NCBI GenBank assembly: GCA_023435335.1
Contig: JAEYRU010000246.1
Location: forward strand, 12,166 to 76,165
Source: Pseudomonadota bacterium
Lineage (GTDB): Bacteria > Pseudomonadota > Alphaproteobacteria > Rhizobiales > Rhizobiaceae
Length of the DNA: 64,000 nucleotides
Direction of reading: 5' to 3'
Part shown: positions 43,833-51,819 of the stretch, piece after piece
How the letters are laid out: the number at the start of each line of letters is the position of its first letter
Position numbering within the stretch: the first letter of the stretch is position 1
The notes under the pieces: model-generated
What the model saw: the letters and a program-made list of their open reading frames with translations, nothing else
What the model was told of the DNA's origin: nothing
The model's database searches: none
Program-made: the position numbers and the translations under genes

Positions 43833-45335
43833 TCAGCCTCCCTGGCGCTTCCTGCGTGGACCGAGGTAGAAGACGGCGGCAACCGAGAGCGCCAGGAGAG
43901 CGAGGGCGATCGGGTGTTGAAGCAGGGCTTCGGGCCGCGCGTCGGTGATGAGGATGGACTGCGTCAGGCTGCGCTCGAGCTGAGGCGTCAGCACGAAAGC
44001 GACGATGAAGGCGACGACCGAATAGCCGAAGACGCGCATGAAATAGCCGAGGACTCCCGCCGCCAGCATCACGTACAGGCCCATCATCCCCTCGCCGGAC
44101 AGGTAGATGCCGGCCACGCACAGAACGAGCGCCCCCGGATAGATGACAGTGGACGGGGCCGACACCACGAAAGCCCACAGCCGCATGCCGACCTGACCGA
44201 CCCCGAGGTTGACGAAGTTGGCGATGAGCATGGCGCCGAACATCCCGTAGATGAGCTGCGCCTGGGTCTCGAAAAGCAGGGGGCCGGGCTGGACGCCGTG
44301 GATGATGAAGGCGCTCACCAGCAGGGCGGCGGCGATGTTGCCGGGGATGCCGAGCGTGAGAAGCGGGATGAGGTTGGCGCCCACGACCGCGGAGTTGGCG
44401 GCCTCGGACGCCGCGATGCCCCGCGGATCGCCGGTGCCGAACGATTCGGGATCGCGCGCGGACTGCTTGGTCACCGAGTAGCTGAGGAAGCCGGCGGTGG
44501 CCGAGCCCAGTCCCGGTATGGCGCCGATTACGGTGCCGATGAGGAAGGCGCGGACGGCGACCACCTTGTGCGCCAGCACCTCCGACAGGCTGACCCTGCG
44601 ATCCGCGGGGTCCGACGACGGGGGCGGGGCGGCCGCTCCTGCGCCTTCTCCGCCGACCGCCGACCCGACCTTAAGCAGTATCTCGCTGACCGCCAGCATG
44701 CCGACGGTGAGCGCCGCGAGCGGTAGCCCATCGTAGAGGCTGAGCGAGCCGAAGGTGAAGCGCGGGGTGCCCTGGGCGGGATCGAGGCCTACCGAGGCGA
44801 GCAGGAAGCCCAGCGCCGCCGCCAGGAGGCCCTTGATCATCGAGTTGCCGACCAGTCCGGCGATGATTGTGAAGGCGAGGATCATCAGGGCGGTTATCTC
44901 GACCGGTCCCATGCGCAGGGCGACCAGGGCCAGCGGAGCCGAAATCGTGATCAGCACGATGTCGCTCGATAGGTCCCCGAAGAAGGAATAGTAGAGCGAA
45001 TATTTCATCGCCTTGAGCGACTTCCCCTTGCGCGCCATTGGATGACCGTCCAGCGCCGTGGCCGCCGATTCCGGCGTGCCCGGGGTATTGATGAGTATGG
45101 CAGGGACGGCCCCGCCGACCGTACCGCCCTTGTTGACGCTGATGAGGAACGAAAGGGCCGTCAGCGTATCGAGGGAAAAGGTAAGGGGGACTGCGATGGC
45201 AAGCGCCATGACGATGTTGAGGCCCGGGATGGCGCCCACGATCTGCCCGACGGTCACGCCAACCACGATGTAGAAGAGGTTCTGCACCGTCAGTGCGTCG
45301 AGCAGACCCGCCAGGATCACTGCGATATCCGGCAC
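43833..45335 (-). CDS. tctA: Tripartite tricarboxylate transporter large permease TctA, system 2
   Basis: A 500-residue permease with GVTVGQIVGAIPGLNIVMALA, NKGGTVGGAVPAILINTPGTP, IGTVIGAIPGLGSATAGFLS and IAASEAANSAVVGANLIPLLTLGIPG, clear TctA fingerprints. It diverges strongly from TctA1 in the loops (for example NTPGTP against NLPGEV), so this is not a recent duplication. The start is GTG at 45335 with a ggaga site. Middle gene of the five-gene TTT transcript. Confidence 0.92.
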   Translation of the reverse strand: MPDIAVILAGLLDALTVQNLFYIVVGVTVGQIVGAIPGLNIVMALAIAVPLTFSLDTLTALSFLISVNKGGTVGGAVPAILINTPGTPESAATALDGHPMARKGKSLKAMKYSLYYSFFGDLSSDIVLITISAPLALVALRMGPVEITALMILAFTIIAGLVGNSMIKGLLAAALGFLLASVGLDPAQGTPRFTFGSLSLYDGLPLAALTVGMLAVSEILLKVGSAVGGEGAGAAAPPPSSDPADRRVSLSEVLAHKVVAVRAFLIGTVIGAIPGLGSATAGFLSYSVTKQSARDPESFGTGDPRGIAASEAANSAVVGANLIPLLTLGIPGNIAAALLVSAFIIHGVQPGPLLFETQAQLIYGMFGAMLIANFVNLGVGQVGMRLWAFVVSAPSTVIYPGALVLCVAGIYLSGEGMMGLYVMLAAGVLGYFMRVFGYSVVAFIVAFVLTPQLERSLTQSILITDARPEALLQHPIALALLALSVAAVFYLGPRRKRQGG

Positions 45336-45355
45336 CGGCTATCTCCGCTGATGGA

Positions 45356-45778
45356 TCAAGGAAGAGGCCGCCCGAGAACGAGCTCGAAGAAGCTCCAGAC
45401 TCCCAATGGCAACACCAGAACCGTCGTCGCAAGCCACACCAGGCGCCTCTCGCGGCTGAGCAGCGCCATCGCAGCCGAAAGGACGATCATGGCGAATGGG
45501 AAGCCTATCGCCGGCATCAGGAGCAGACAGGCGAGCGTGGCCGCGGCCGCCACCAGCAGTCGCCCGCATTCGCGCAGGGTCGGCATCTCCGGTGCTGCGG
45601 CAGGGAACAACATCTGCAGAGCCCCCAACAGGATGAAGAGCCACGCGGCCAGCTGCGGAAACAGCGCCGGATTCAGCGTCAGCCCCCCGGTCGAAACCAC
45701 GTTGCGGGGTATCGCGACGAGGAGGAGGAAGCCGCCGAATGCAACGGCGGCCCCCCCGAGGATGCGGTCGGCGGACAT
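45356..45778 (-). CDS. tctB: Tripartite tricarboxylate transporter small permease TctB, system 2
   Basis: A 140-residue, very hydrophobic protein with four predicted helices: ILGGAAVAFGGFLLLVAIP, a GLTLNPALFPQLAAWLFILLG segment matching the TctB pattern, LLVAAAATLACLLLMPAIGF, and a final LATTVLVLPLGVWSFF helix. It lies 19 bp from tctC2 and 20 bp from tctA2. Low sequence conservation is normal for TctB. Confidence 0.82.
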   Translation of the reverse strand: MSADRILGGAAVAFGGFLLLVAIPRNVVSTGGLTLNPALFPQLAAWLFILLGALQMLFPAAAPEMPTLRECGRLLVAAAATLACLLLMPAIGFPFAMIVLSAAMALLSRERRLVWLATTVLVLPLGVWSFFELVLGRPLP

Positions 45779-45797
45779 CTCCCGATCGCCGACGGGC

Positions 45798-46757
45798 TCA
45801 GCCCTTCGACAGCTGCGCCTCGTAGAAGGCGGCGTCCTTCTCGATGATCTCGCGCAGCTTCTCCGGTCCGACGTTCAACGCGGTGTTGTTGAGGTTCTTC
45901 ATCAGCTCTCCGTAGGATTCGGAGTTCACCGCAGCGTCCAATGCCTGCTCGAGGCAGGTGCGTATCTCGGGGGCGAGGCCTTTCGGCGCCATGAACATGG
46001 TGTGGGCCTGCAGGTCGATGTCGAGGCCGCTTTCCAGCAGCGTCTTCGCCTCCGGGGCGTAGTCGCTGCGCTTGTCGATCATCGAGGCCAGCTGCTTCAT
46101 GTCGCCGGAGAGGATCTGCTGCACGTGCTGGCTGCCTTGCGTGGTCGCATCGACGTGACCGCCCAGAGCGTTCTTCAGCGCGTCGGCAGCGCCTTGACCG
46201 GGGATCGCGATGATGTTGACCCCGAAATGCTGCGCGATCTGCTTGATGGCGATTTCCTGGTTGATGCCTGCCACGGCAACGGTCGCGCGACCCTTTTGGC
46301 GCGCATATTCGACGAAATCCTCAAGTGTGTCGTAGGGCGCGCCCGTGACCGTCACCAACCCCAGGTGGATCTGCATCGCGGAGGCGAGATAGTCGAAGTC
46401 CTCGTGGCTGAAGGACGCGTCCGGCGTGGTGTAGGGCACGATCGCAATCGTGTCCGTTCCGGCGGCGCCGATCGTGTAGCCGTCCGGCGCGGCCGCCTTC
46501 AGGGAAGCCGACATCACGCCGCCGCCGGCGCCGGGACGATTGTCGACCACGATCGTCCAGCCCTGCTGCTGCTCGACGGCCGCGGCGATGGCGCGGGCGA
46601 TAGAGTCGGTGCCGCCGCCCGCGCCGAAGCCCACCATCATGGTGATCGGCTTCGAAGGAAACCCGGCAGGGCATTCCGCGGCCGACGCGGCCGAGGCGGC
46701 GACCAGCAGCGCAACGCCGGCTGCAAGGCGCAGCGAAAGGCGAGAAAGGTGAGACAT
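45798..46757 (-). CDS. tctC: Tripartite tricarboxylate transporter binding protein TctC, system 2
   Basis: A 319-residue periplasmic binding protein. The signal peptide is about residues 1-27 (RLSLRLAAGVALLVAASAASA, cleavage near ASA-AE). Bug-family motifs: SKPITMMVGFGAGGGTDSIARAI, VVDNRPGAGGGVMSASLKAAAPDGYT. The ATG at 46757 follows gggaggaa. It is the first gene of the transcript tctC2-B2-A2-B1-A1, with a perfect copy of the 17-bp operator about 128 bp upstream. Confidence 0.92.
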   Translation of the reverse strand: MSHLSRLSLRLAAGVALLVAASAASAAECPAGFPSKPITMMVGFGAGGGTDSIARAIAAAVEQQQGWTIVVDNRPGAGGGVMSASLKAAAPDGYTIGAAGTDTIAIVPYTTPDASFSHEDFDYLASAMQIHLGLVTVTGAPYDTLEDFVEYARQKGRATVAVAGINQEIAIKQIAQHFGVNIIAIPGQGAADALKNALGGHVDATTQGSQHVQQILSGDMKQLASMIDKRSDYAPEAKTLLESGLDIDLQAHTMFMAPKGLAPEIRTCLEQALDAAVNSESYGELMKNLNNTALNVGPEKLREIIEKDAAFYEAQLSKG

Positions 46758-46876
46758 GCGAATTCCTCCCTGATTTTGTCGGGACGGCATTATCGACCGC
46801 GACGATTGTGCGGCCCGCCGCCTCCCTCATCAGAGAATAGCAATGCCCCTACGACGGTTCGCCGGTGTCTGGAAGT

Positions 46877-46893
46877 ATTTCGCGGCCCGAAAT
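46877..46893. promoter_or_regulatory. IclR-type operator candidate 6 (TTT operon)
   Basis: ATTTCG-CGGCC-CGAAAT, 12 of 12 matches, centred 128 bp before the tctC2 start and just past the otnC stop. One of two perfect copies. Confidence 0.72.
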
Positions 46894-46911
46894 TCCACGC
46901 CGGGCGGCAGG

Positions 46912-47562
46912 TCAGTCCCAATCGACGTCGAAATGGTCGACAACGTCCCTGATCTGCCCGGGGGTCAGCATCCGCGGATTGGCGCCCCGCAGGAGTAGGG
47001 CGAGCCTAGCGGTCTCCTCCAGTTCTTCGGTGGCGTACACGGCGGCCTCGAGATCCTTCGCCGCCACAATCGGCCCATGGTTGGCCAGCAGCACGACGGA
47101 GCGGCGGCCGGCGAGGCCGCGCAGGGCATTGCCTGCGGCGGGGTCGCCGGGGCGGAAATAGGGGAGGAGGGCAACCTTGCCGAGCCGCATGATGGAATAG
47201 GCGGTCAACGGTGGGAGAACGTTATCGGGGTCGATCTCAGGCAGCATGGAGAGCGCTACCGAATGGGTCGAATGCAGGTGCACGACGGCGCCGGCTTTCG
47301 CTCCCCTCGTTTCGTAGAAGGCGGCATGCAGGGGCATTTCCTTGGTCGGCGCGTCGCCCTCGACCAAGGCGCCGCGGGCGTCGAAACGGCTGAGGCGCGC
47401 CGGATCGAGTGAGCCGAACGAAGTTCCAGTCGGCGTGACGAGCAGGCCACCATCGGCGGTGCGTGCGGAAATATTGCCGGAGGCCCCCGGGGTCAGCCCC
47501 CGGTTGAAAAGCGAGCCCGCAAGCCGGCAGATTGCCTCACGCAGGCGCGCATCGCTGCTCAT
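46912..47562 (-). CDS. otnC: 3-oxo-tetronate 4-phosphate decarboxylase (class II aldolase fold)
   Basis: A 216-residue enzyme of the class II aldolase/adducin family. Motifs: LTPGASGNISAR (substrate phosphate region), HLHSTHSVALS (zinc His-x-His) and VLLANHGPIV (third zinc His). The neighbouring kinase overlaps its start (ATGA), the standard otnK-otnC pairing, so it should decarboxylate 3-oxo-tetronate 4-phosphate to dihydroxyacetone phosphate. Without that context it could be read as a fuculose- or ribulose-phosphate aldolase. Confidence 0.88.
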   Translation of the reverse strand: MSSDARLREAICRLAGSLFNRGLTPGASGNISARTADGGLLVTPTGTSFGSLDPARLSRFDARGALVEGDAPTKEMPLHAAFYETRGAKAGAVVHLHSTHSVALSMLPEIDPDNVLPPLTAYSIMRLGKVALLPYFRPGDPAAGNALRGLAGRRSVVLLANHGPIVAAKDLEAAVYATEELEETARLALLLRGANPRMLTPGQIRDVVDHFDVDWD

Positions 47563-48812
47563 CGTCCCTCCAATACCTCCGCTGCATGGGAAAAGAAGGC
47601 GGGGCGGCCGAAGTTACCCGATTTGAGCGCCAGCGAAAGCCGGCGTCCCCCAACCTTCAGGGCCGGAACGCCGGGGTCGATCTCGGGGCCTATCTCCAGC
47701 GCGTCGACATCGAGCGCTTCCACGATGGCGCCGGAGGTCTCGCCGCCGGCGCAGACAAGGCGGGTGAAGCCGCGTTCGACGAGCAGCCTGGCCGTCTGCG
47801 CGAGGAAGCGCTCGATCGCCGAAGCGACGGCTTCCTTGCCGTATCGTTCCTGGGCGGCGGCGACGCTTGCGGGATCGGTGGAGGAAAAGATGAGCGGGAT
47901 GTCGTCGCGGTGAGCGCCGGCCCATGCGGCCGCCCGGTCCGGTTGCAGCGTCTCGGACATGATCATCTCGGCGGTGATCTCGAGCGCGGGGTGCGAATTG
48001 CGGTGCTCGGCGACCTGCGATCGCGTCGCTGTCGAGCAAGAACCGGATATGGCGGCGCACGGTCCGTCCTGCCCGGTCCAGGCGGCGGCATTCCGGGCGA
48101 TCAGGCCGCGCTCGCGGAAATTCGCCGGAAGGCCCAGCGCGATGCCGGATCCCCCGGTAATAAGGGGGAGCCCCGCGGCGGCGGCGCCGATCTCGACGAG
48201 GTCGCTGTCGCGGATCGTATCCACCACGATCAGCCGGGCGCCCGCTTCGTGCTGCGCGTCAAGCGCGGCGCGGATCGCCGCGCGGCCTTCGAGGACAGCC
48301 GCTGCGGGTACATAGCCGACGGTGGACCGGCTCTGGCGGGCAAGCCAGCGGCGCAGATCCGGGTCGGTCATCGGGGTGAGCGGGTGGCGCTCCATCCCGC
48401 TTTCGCTGAGCAGCCTGTCGCCGACGAAGAGATGCCCGGCATAGACCGAGCGGCCGAGCGAGGGATAGGCGGGACAGACGATGACGCGCGATGCGCCGAG
48501 CGCATCGGCGAGCGCATCTGCGACCGGACCGATATTGCCCTCGGGCGTGGAATCGAAGGTGGAGCAGTACTTGAAGAGGAATTGCCGGCAACCCTGCGCC
48601 CGCAGCCAGTCGAGCGCCGCAAGCGAGCGCTCGATGGCTTCCGCGACCGGCACAGTGCGAGTCTTCAGCGCGACGATGCCCGCCTCGACGGCGGGGTCGG
48701 CCGACCCCGCTGGGACGCGGCAGTACTGAACCGTCCGCATGCCTGCCCTGGTCAGGGTGTTGGCGAGGTCGGACGACCCGGTGAAGTCGTCGCCGATGCA
48801 ACCTAGAAAAAT
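47559..48812 (-). CDS. otnK: 3-oxo-tetronate kinase (four-carbon acid-sugar kinase, DUF1537)
   Basis: A 417-residue kinase. The family's N-terminal sugar-binding signature is present as LGCIGDDFTGSSDLANTL (usual form ...ADDFTGA.D.A), then KYCSTFDSTPEGNIGPV and, in the nucleotide domain, GSGIALGLP, SGSCSTATRSQV and CAGGETSGAIVEAL. That N-terminal signature lies upstream of the first in-frame ATG (48740). No ATG, GTG or TTG exists in frame before it, so I place the start at an ATT (48812-48810) with ctggaga just upstream. It phosphorylates 3-oxo-tetronate before OtnC, whose start it overlaps. Confidence 0.87.
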   Translation of the reverse strand: MFLGCIGDDFTGSSDLANTLTRAGMRTVQYCRVPAGSADPAVEAGIVALKTRTVPVAEAIERSLAALDWLRAQGCRQFLFKYCSTFDSTPEGNIGPVADALADALGASRVIVCPAYPSLGRSVYAGHLFVGDRLLSESGMERHPLTPMTDPDLRRWLARQSRSTVGYVPAAAVLEGRAAIRAALDAQHEAGARLIVVDTIRDSDLVEIGAAAAGLPLITGGSGIALGLPANFRERGLIARNAAAWTGQDGPCAAISGSCSTATRSQVAEHRNSHPALEITAEMIMSETLQPDRAAAWAGAHRDDIPLIFSSTDPASVAAAQERYGKEAVASAIERFLAQTARLLVERGFTRLVCAGGETSGAIVEALDVDALEIGPEIDPGVPALKVGGRRLSLALKSGNFGRPAFFSHAAEVLEGR

Positions 48813-48858
48813 GTCAGTTCTCCAGATCCCTTGCCCTAGCGGCCTGTCAGCCCGTCGT

Positions 48859-49782
48859 TCAGGCCGGTTTCTGCCAGTTGAGCAGGGTGCCGCCGGTCTT
48901 CACCTCGCGGTTATCGGCGCCCACGGGCAGCGGATACTCGTCCTCGTTGATGACGAAGCCCTTCTTGGCGGCGAAGTCCATACGCGGCGGGCAGAAAATA
49001 TCATACAAGGACGATTCCGGACCGTCCGCCCCGATGTCGCGGCTCGTATGGACGGCGCGGGCGGGGATGATGATGACGGAAGGCGTTTCCATCTCGCCGT
49101 GATCGTCCGGCCACCACTCGTCGAGGTTCGATCCCCAGTTGTAGCGTGTGTGATGGATCCACGTGCCGTTGAGGGTCAGCGAGGCCTGCTCGAAATCGTC
49201 ATGCCAGTGCGGGCTGAGCGCGGTCGTATCGCGGCGCGTGAAATAGTGCGCGAAGATGTTCACCAGCATGTTGGTGGAGCGGAAGACGCGCGGCTGGATG
49301 CGCTCCCCGTTGGCTTTGGCGTACTGGGCGAGGGGATAGTGCCGGAGCTTGTAGCCGTCGTAGGGGGCGGGCCAGAGATCGGGCGCGGCGAGTTCCGGCG
49401 CACCGTCGGCATAGGCGGCGTTGTTCCAGGCAAGCGCCATGATGTCTTCCGAGGCGCGCGAGATGATGCGAACGATCACGCCCTTCGACTTCGCGACGAT
49501 CCGGCTCGGGCCGGGCGGCACGATGGTGAGGGAATCCGCCTCTGCCTCGACGGACTTGCCGCCCGCCTCGATCGTGGCGCTGGCCCCGTTGGGGGGGATG
49601 ATGACCATGTATTCCTCGGGATTGTCGCTGCGCGCCAGAACGGCGCCCGGCTCGACCTCGGAATAGCAGACGGCGAAATTGCCGCCGCGCGTGATCCAGG
49701 TCCTCGCGTTCTCCGACGTCTCCTGAGGGGACATCCGATGGAACACAGCTTTGCTCGCCCGGCGGGCGGATAGTTCACTCAC
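48859..49782 (-). CDS. Bicupin protein of unknown function
   Basis: A 307-residue soluble protein with two beta-barrel regions. The N-terminal half has PGAVLARSDNPEEYMVIIPP and KSVEAEADSLTIVPPGPSRI. The C-terminal half has SPHWHDDFEQASLTLNGTWIHH, with a histidine cluster fit to bind metal, and VIIIPARAVHTSRDIG. The GTG at 49782 with gggaga upstream is the start; a long open frame further upstream crosses an operator and is rejected. First gene of the cupin-otnK-otnC transcript. A role as lactone or sugar-acid isomerase or as a sensor is possible; no specific family is recognised. Confidence 0.75.
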   Translation of the reverse strand: MSELSARRASKAVFHRMSPQETSENARTWITRGGNFAVCYSEVEPGAVLARSDNPEEYMVIIPPNGASATIEAGGKSVEAEADSLTIVPPGPSRIVAKSKGVIVRIISRASEDIMALAWNNAAYADGAPELAAPDLWPAPYDGYKLRHYPLAQYAKANGERIQPRVFRSTNMLVNIFAHYFTRRDTTALSPHWHDDFEQASLTLNGTWIHHTRYNWGSNLDEWWPDDHGEMETPSVIIIPARAVHTSRDIGADGPESSLYDIFCPPRMDFAAKKGFVINEDEYPLPVGADNREVKTGGTLLNWQKPA

Positions 49783-49940
49783 AGCAATCTCCCGTATTTC
49801 CTGGGTATGCGCCGATCGCGTGATCGGCACGGCCGGACGCGGCCCCTCCTGAACATCCGGACAGTCGGCGCCTGGCCGCCTGCCCCGCTCGGATCGATGA
49901 TGGATTTCGGCGTCTGCAGGCGCCAACGGTTTCAAATCCA

Positions 49941-49957
49941 ATTTCGTGGCGCGAAAT
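49941..49957. promoter_or_regulatory. IclR-type operator candidate 7 (cupin-otnK-otnC / iclR2 divergent promoter)
   Basis: ATTTCG-TGGCG-CGAAAT, 12 of 12 matches, in the 354-bp gap between the cupin gene and the IclR gene, about 167 and 188 bp from their starts. I see no gene in that gap. The place suits autoregulation together with control of the otn genes. Confidence 0.74.
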
Positions 49958-50136
49958 ATCGGACGGGCCTGGAGCATTTCACCGGTCCCTGCTGTATCGT
50001 TCAGTCCTCGCACGATCCCGTTGTGCGACGTGCGGGCTCGATAAGGCCGCGTTCGGGACAGGCCGCAAGCCGGTCCCGATTGTCCGAAAGGGCCGCGGCG
50101 GCAGGCTGCGTGCCATGCAGGACGGGAGGAGAGGTC

Positions 50137-51117
50137 ATGGATCTGACCTTGGACGAACGAATGGAACCGGCGGCGCGGGGAGGCGACGCCGGCGAGAGTA
50201 CCGGAGCGAGGGGCACGGTCGCCCCCGAGGCCGCCCACCATCCGCAAGACAGGTGCCGGACGAATTCCCGTCGCGGCATCGTCGATCCGGATCGCCGATC
50301 CTACCCGCCCGTAGAAGCGGTTCTGCGAGCGCTTGCGGTGCTGCGCGCTGTCAACAAGCTGCGCATCGCGACCATCAACGCGATCCACGCGGAAACCGGA
50401 ATCACGCGCCCCACCATCGTGCGCATGCTCGAGACGCTGATGTTCGAGGGCTACGTCGTGCGCGACAACATGTGCGGCGGCTATCGCGTCACCTGCCGGG
50501 CCGAAGACCTCAATTCCGGATATACCGGCATCTCCCGCGTCATAGAGGTGGCGCGTCCGCTGGCGATCGAGCTCACCCGGCGGATCAAATGGCCGATCGG
50601 TCTCGGCGTGATCGACGGCGACGCGATCAGCATCCAGTTCTGGACCGGCGCGATCAGCCCCTGGGCGCACACCAACACCGTACTCGGCCTTCGGCCGGAC
50701 CTTCTGACCTCGGCGATGGGCCGCGCTTATCTCGCCTTCTGCCCGCAGCCGCAGTTCGAACGCTATATGCTGCAGTTCCGCGCCGACCCCGCGCGCCAGT
50801 TCGACGAGCCGGAGGAGCAGCGCTTTCGCCGCCTGGTCAATCGCATCCGGGCCGACGGCTACGCCACGCGGGACCCCCGCACGAAGCCGCATCGGACGAC
50901 CACGATGGCGATGCCGATCTGCGAGCGCGGCCAGGTGCAGGCGCTGATCAGCATCAGCTTCTTCAGGACAGCCGTGACACGCGCGATGATCGCGGAGCAG
51001 ATCATCGCGCCGCTGCGTAACACGACGGCGAGCATGGAAGCTTCGCTCCGCTTCGTGAACGCGGAACGCCAGACCATGGTCGCCGCCGAGGGCGACGATT
51101 TCGAGCACGGATTCTAG
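50137..51117 (+). CDS. IclR-family transcriptional regulator 2
   Basis: A 326-residue regulator. After a polar 50-residue lead comes CRTNSRRGI, the winged helix (about 55-115: YPPVEAVLRALAVLRAVNKL, recognition helix TGITRPTIVRMLETLM, wing GYVVRDNMCGGYRVT) and the effector domain with WPIGLGVIDGDAISIQFWTG, ISPWAHTNTVLGLRPD and SAMGRAYLAFC. The regulator at 61071 shares long identical stretches with it, including DNMCGGYRVT and DGDAISIQFWTG, so the two are paralogues. The ATG at 50137 follows gggagg. A perfect 17-bp operator lies upstream. Confidence 0.92.
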   Translation: MDLTLDERMEPAARGGDAGESTGARGTVAPEAAHHPQDRCRTNSRRGIVDPDRRSYPPVEAVLRALAVLRAVNKLRIATINAIHAETGITRPTIVRMLETLMFEGYVVRDNMCGGYRVTCRAEDLNSGYTGISRVIEVARPLAIELTRRIKWPIGLGVIDGDAISIQFWTGAISPWAHTNTVLGLRPDLLTSAMGRAYLAFCPQPQFERYMLQFRADPARQFDEPEEQRFRRLVNRIRADGYATRDPRTKPHRTTTMAMPICERGQVQALISISFFRTAVTRAMIAEQIIAPLRNTTASMEASLRFVNAERQTMVAAEGDDFEHGF

Positions 51118-51132
51118 CGGAGGCGCCCGGTG

Positions 51133-51152
51133 CCCGGGCCATGCGGCCCGGG
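51133..51152. terminator. GC-rich hairpin between converging genes
   Basis: An 8-bp perfect stem (CCCGGGCC / GGCCCGGG) with loop ATGC, 15 bp after the IclR2 stop and 34 bp from the stop of the converging NTF2-like gene. No U-run on either strand, so it is a possible rather than a certain bidirectional terminator. Confidence 0.42.
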
Positions 51153-51186
51153 ACGGCGATAGAGTGAACCCGAGAGCGGCTGGGCG

Positions 51187-51639
51187 TCAGAGCTTGGGGT
51201 TCGTCGTGGGCGTGCCGCCCTCGAACCAGGTGTCGAACTTGCGCGACGTCAGCAGCCAGCCTGCCTCGCCGTCGCGGATCAGGTGGTCGGTCATGAAGGC
51301 GATCTGGATCGGCGGGTGGGTCGGGAGGACCGGCTTACCGTCGGCGCCATACAGCATCAGGAACCAGTGGGCGATTGCCTTGTCAGGCCCTTCCATGCGT
51401 GCATGGAAATTGTGGACGCTGTGCACCACGGTGCGCGCGCCGCGGTCCTCGCGCCACTTGTAGAAGGCCCGGATCTTCTCGCGGCCCTCGTAGGAAGCGG
51501 CTGGGCCAATGAACACGCCGTCCGGCGTGAAATAGTCCGGCGCGTTGCGTCCCCAATTCGTATCGACGTCGTGCCAATAGTCGATGACGAGCGCGTGCAG
51601 CTTGTGCGTCAACGCGAGGCGTTCGTCCGAAATGTCCAT
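51187..51639 (-). CDS. SnoaL/NTF2-like protein
   Basis: A 150-residue cytoplasmic protein with the small NTF2-like fold: an N-terminal helix pair (LALTHKLHALVIDYWHDVDT), YFTPDGVFIGPAASYEGREKIRAFYKWR, then strands VHSVHNFHARM, AIAHWFLMLYG and AFMTDHLIRDGEAGWLLTSRK. This is the SnoaL_4-type layout seen in small isomerases and dehydratases. The ATG has an agga site. It stands alone with its own copy of the 17-bp operator. Function open. Confidence 0.75.
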   Translation of the reverse strand: MDISDERLALTHKLHALVIDYWHDVDTNWGRNAPDYFTPDGVFIGPAASYEGREKIRAFYKWREDRGARTVVHSVHNFHARMEGPDKAIAHWFLMLYGADGKPVLPTHPPIQIAFMTDHLIRDGEAGWLLTSRKFDTWFEGGTPTTNPKL

Positions 51640-51747
51640 TTCCTGCTCCTGTCTCCATAATTCCGGCCTGTAGTCGCTGCCATTCTTAGTTCAGAGCCGA
51701 GTTGCGGGCGACGCTGAAAGTGGGTGGCGACGAGACTGATATCCTTG

Positions 51748-51764
51748 ATTTCATTGTAAGAAAT
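51748..51764. promoter_or_regulatory. IclR-type operator candidate 8 (NTF2-like gene)
   Basis: ATTTCA-TTGTA-AGAAAT, 10 of 12 consensus matches with a perfect outer palindrome ATTTC-N7-GAAAT; 117 bp before the NTF2-like start. Confidence 0.6.
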
Positions 51765-51819
51765 TGAACTTCAAAGCCCTTTACGCCGGCTGCGTTCCGG
51801 CTCCTGACGAAGGGCAGCC

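Noticed and set aside
49783..51108. Upstream extension of the bicupin frame to a possible 749-residue protein
   Set aside because: The extension is antisense to IclR2 and crosses a perfect operator. The cupin similarity and a good ribosome site begin at 49782.
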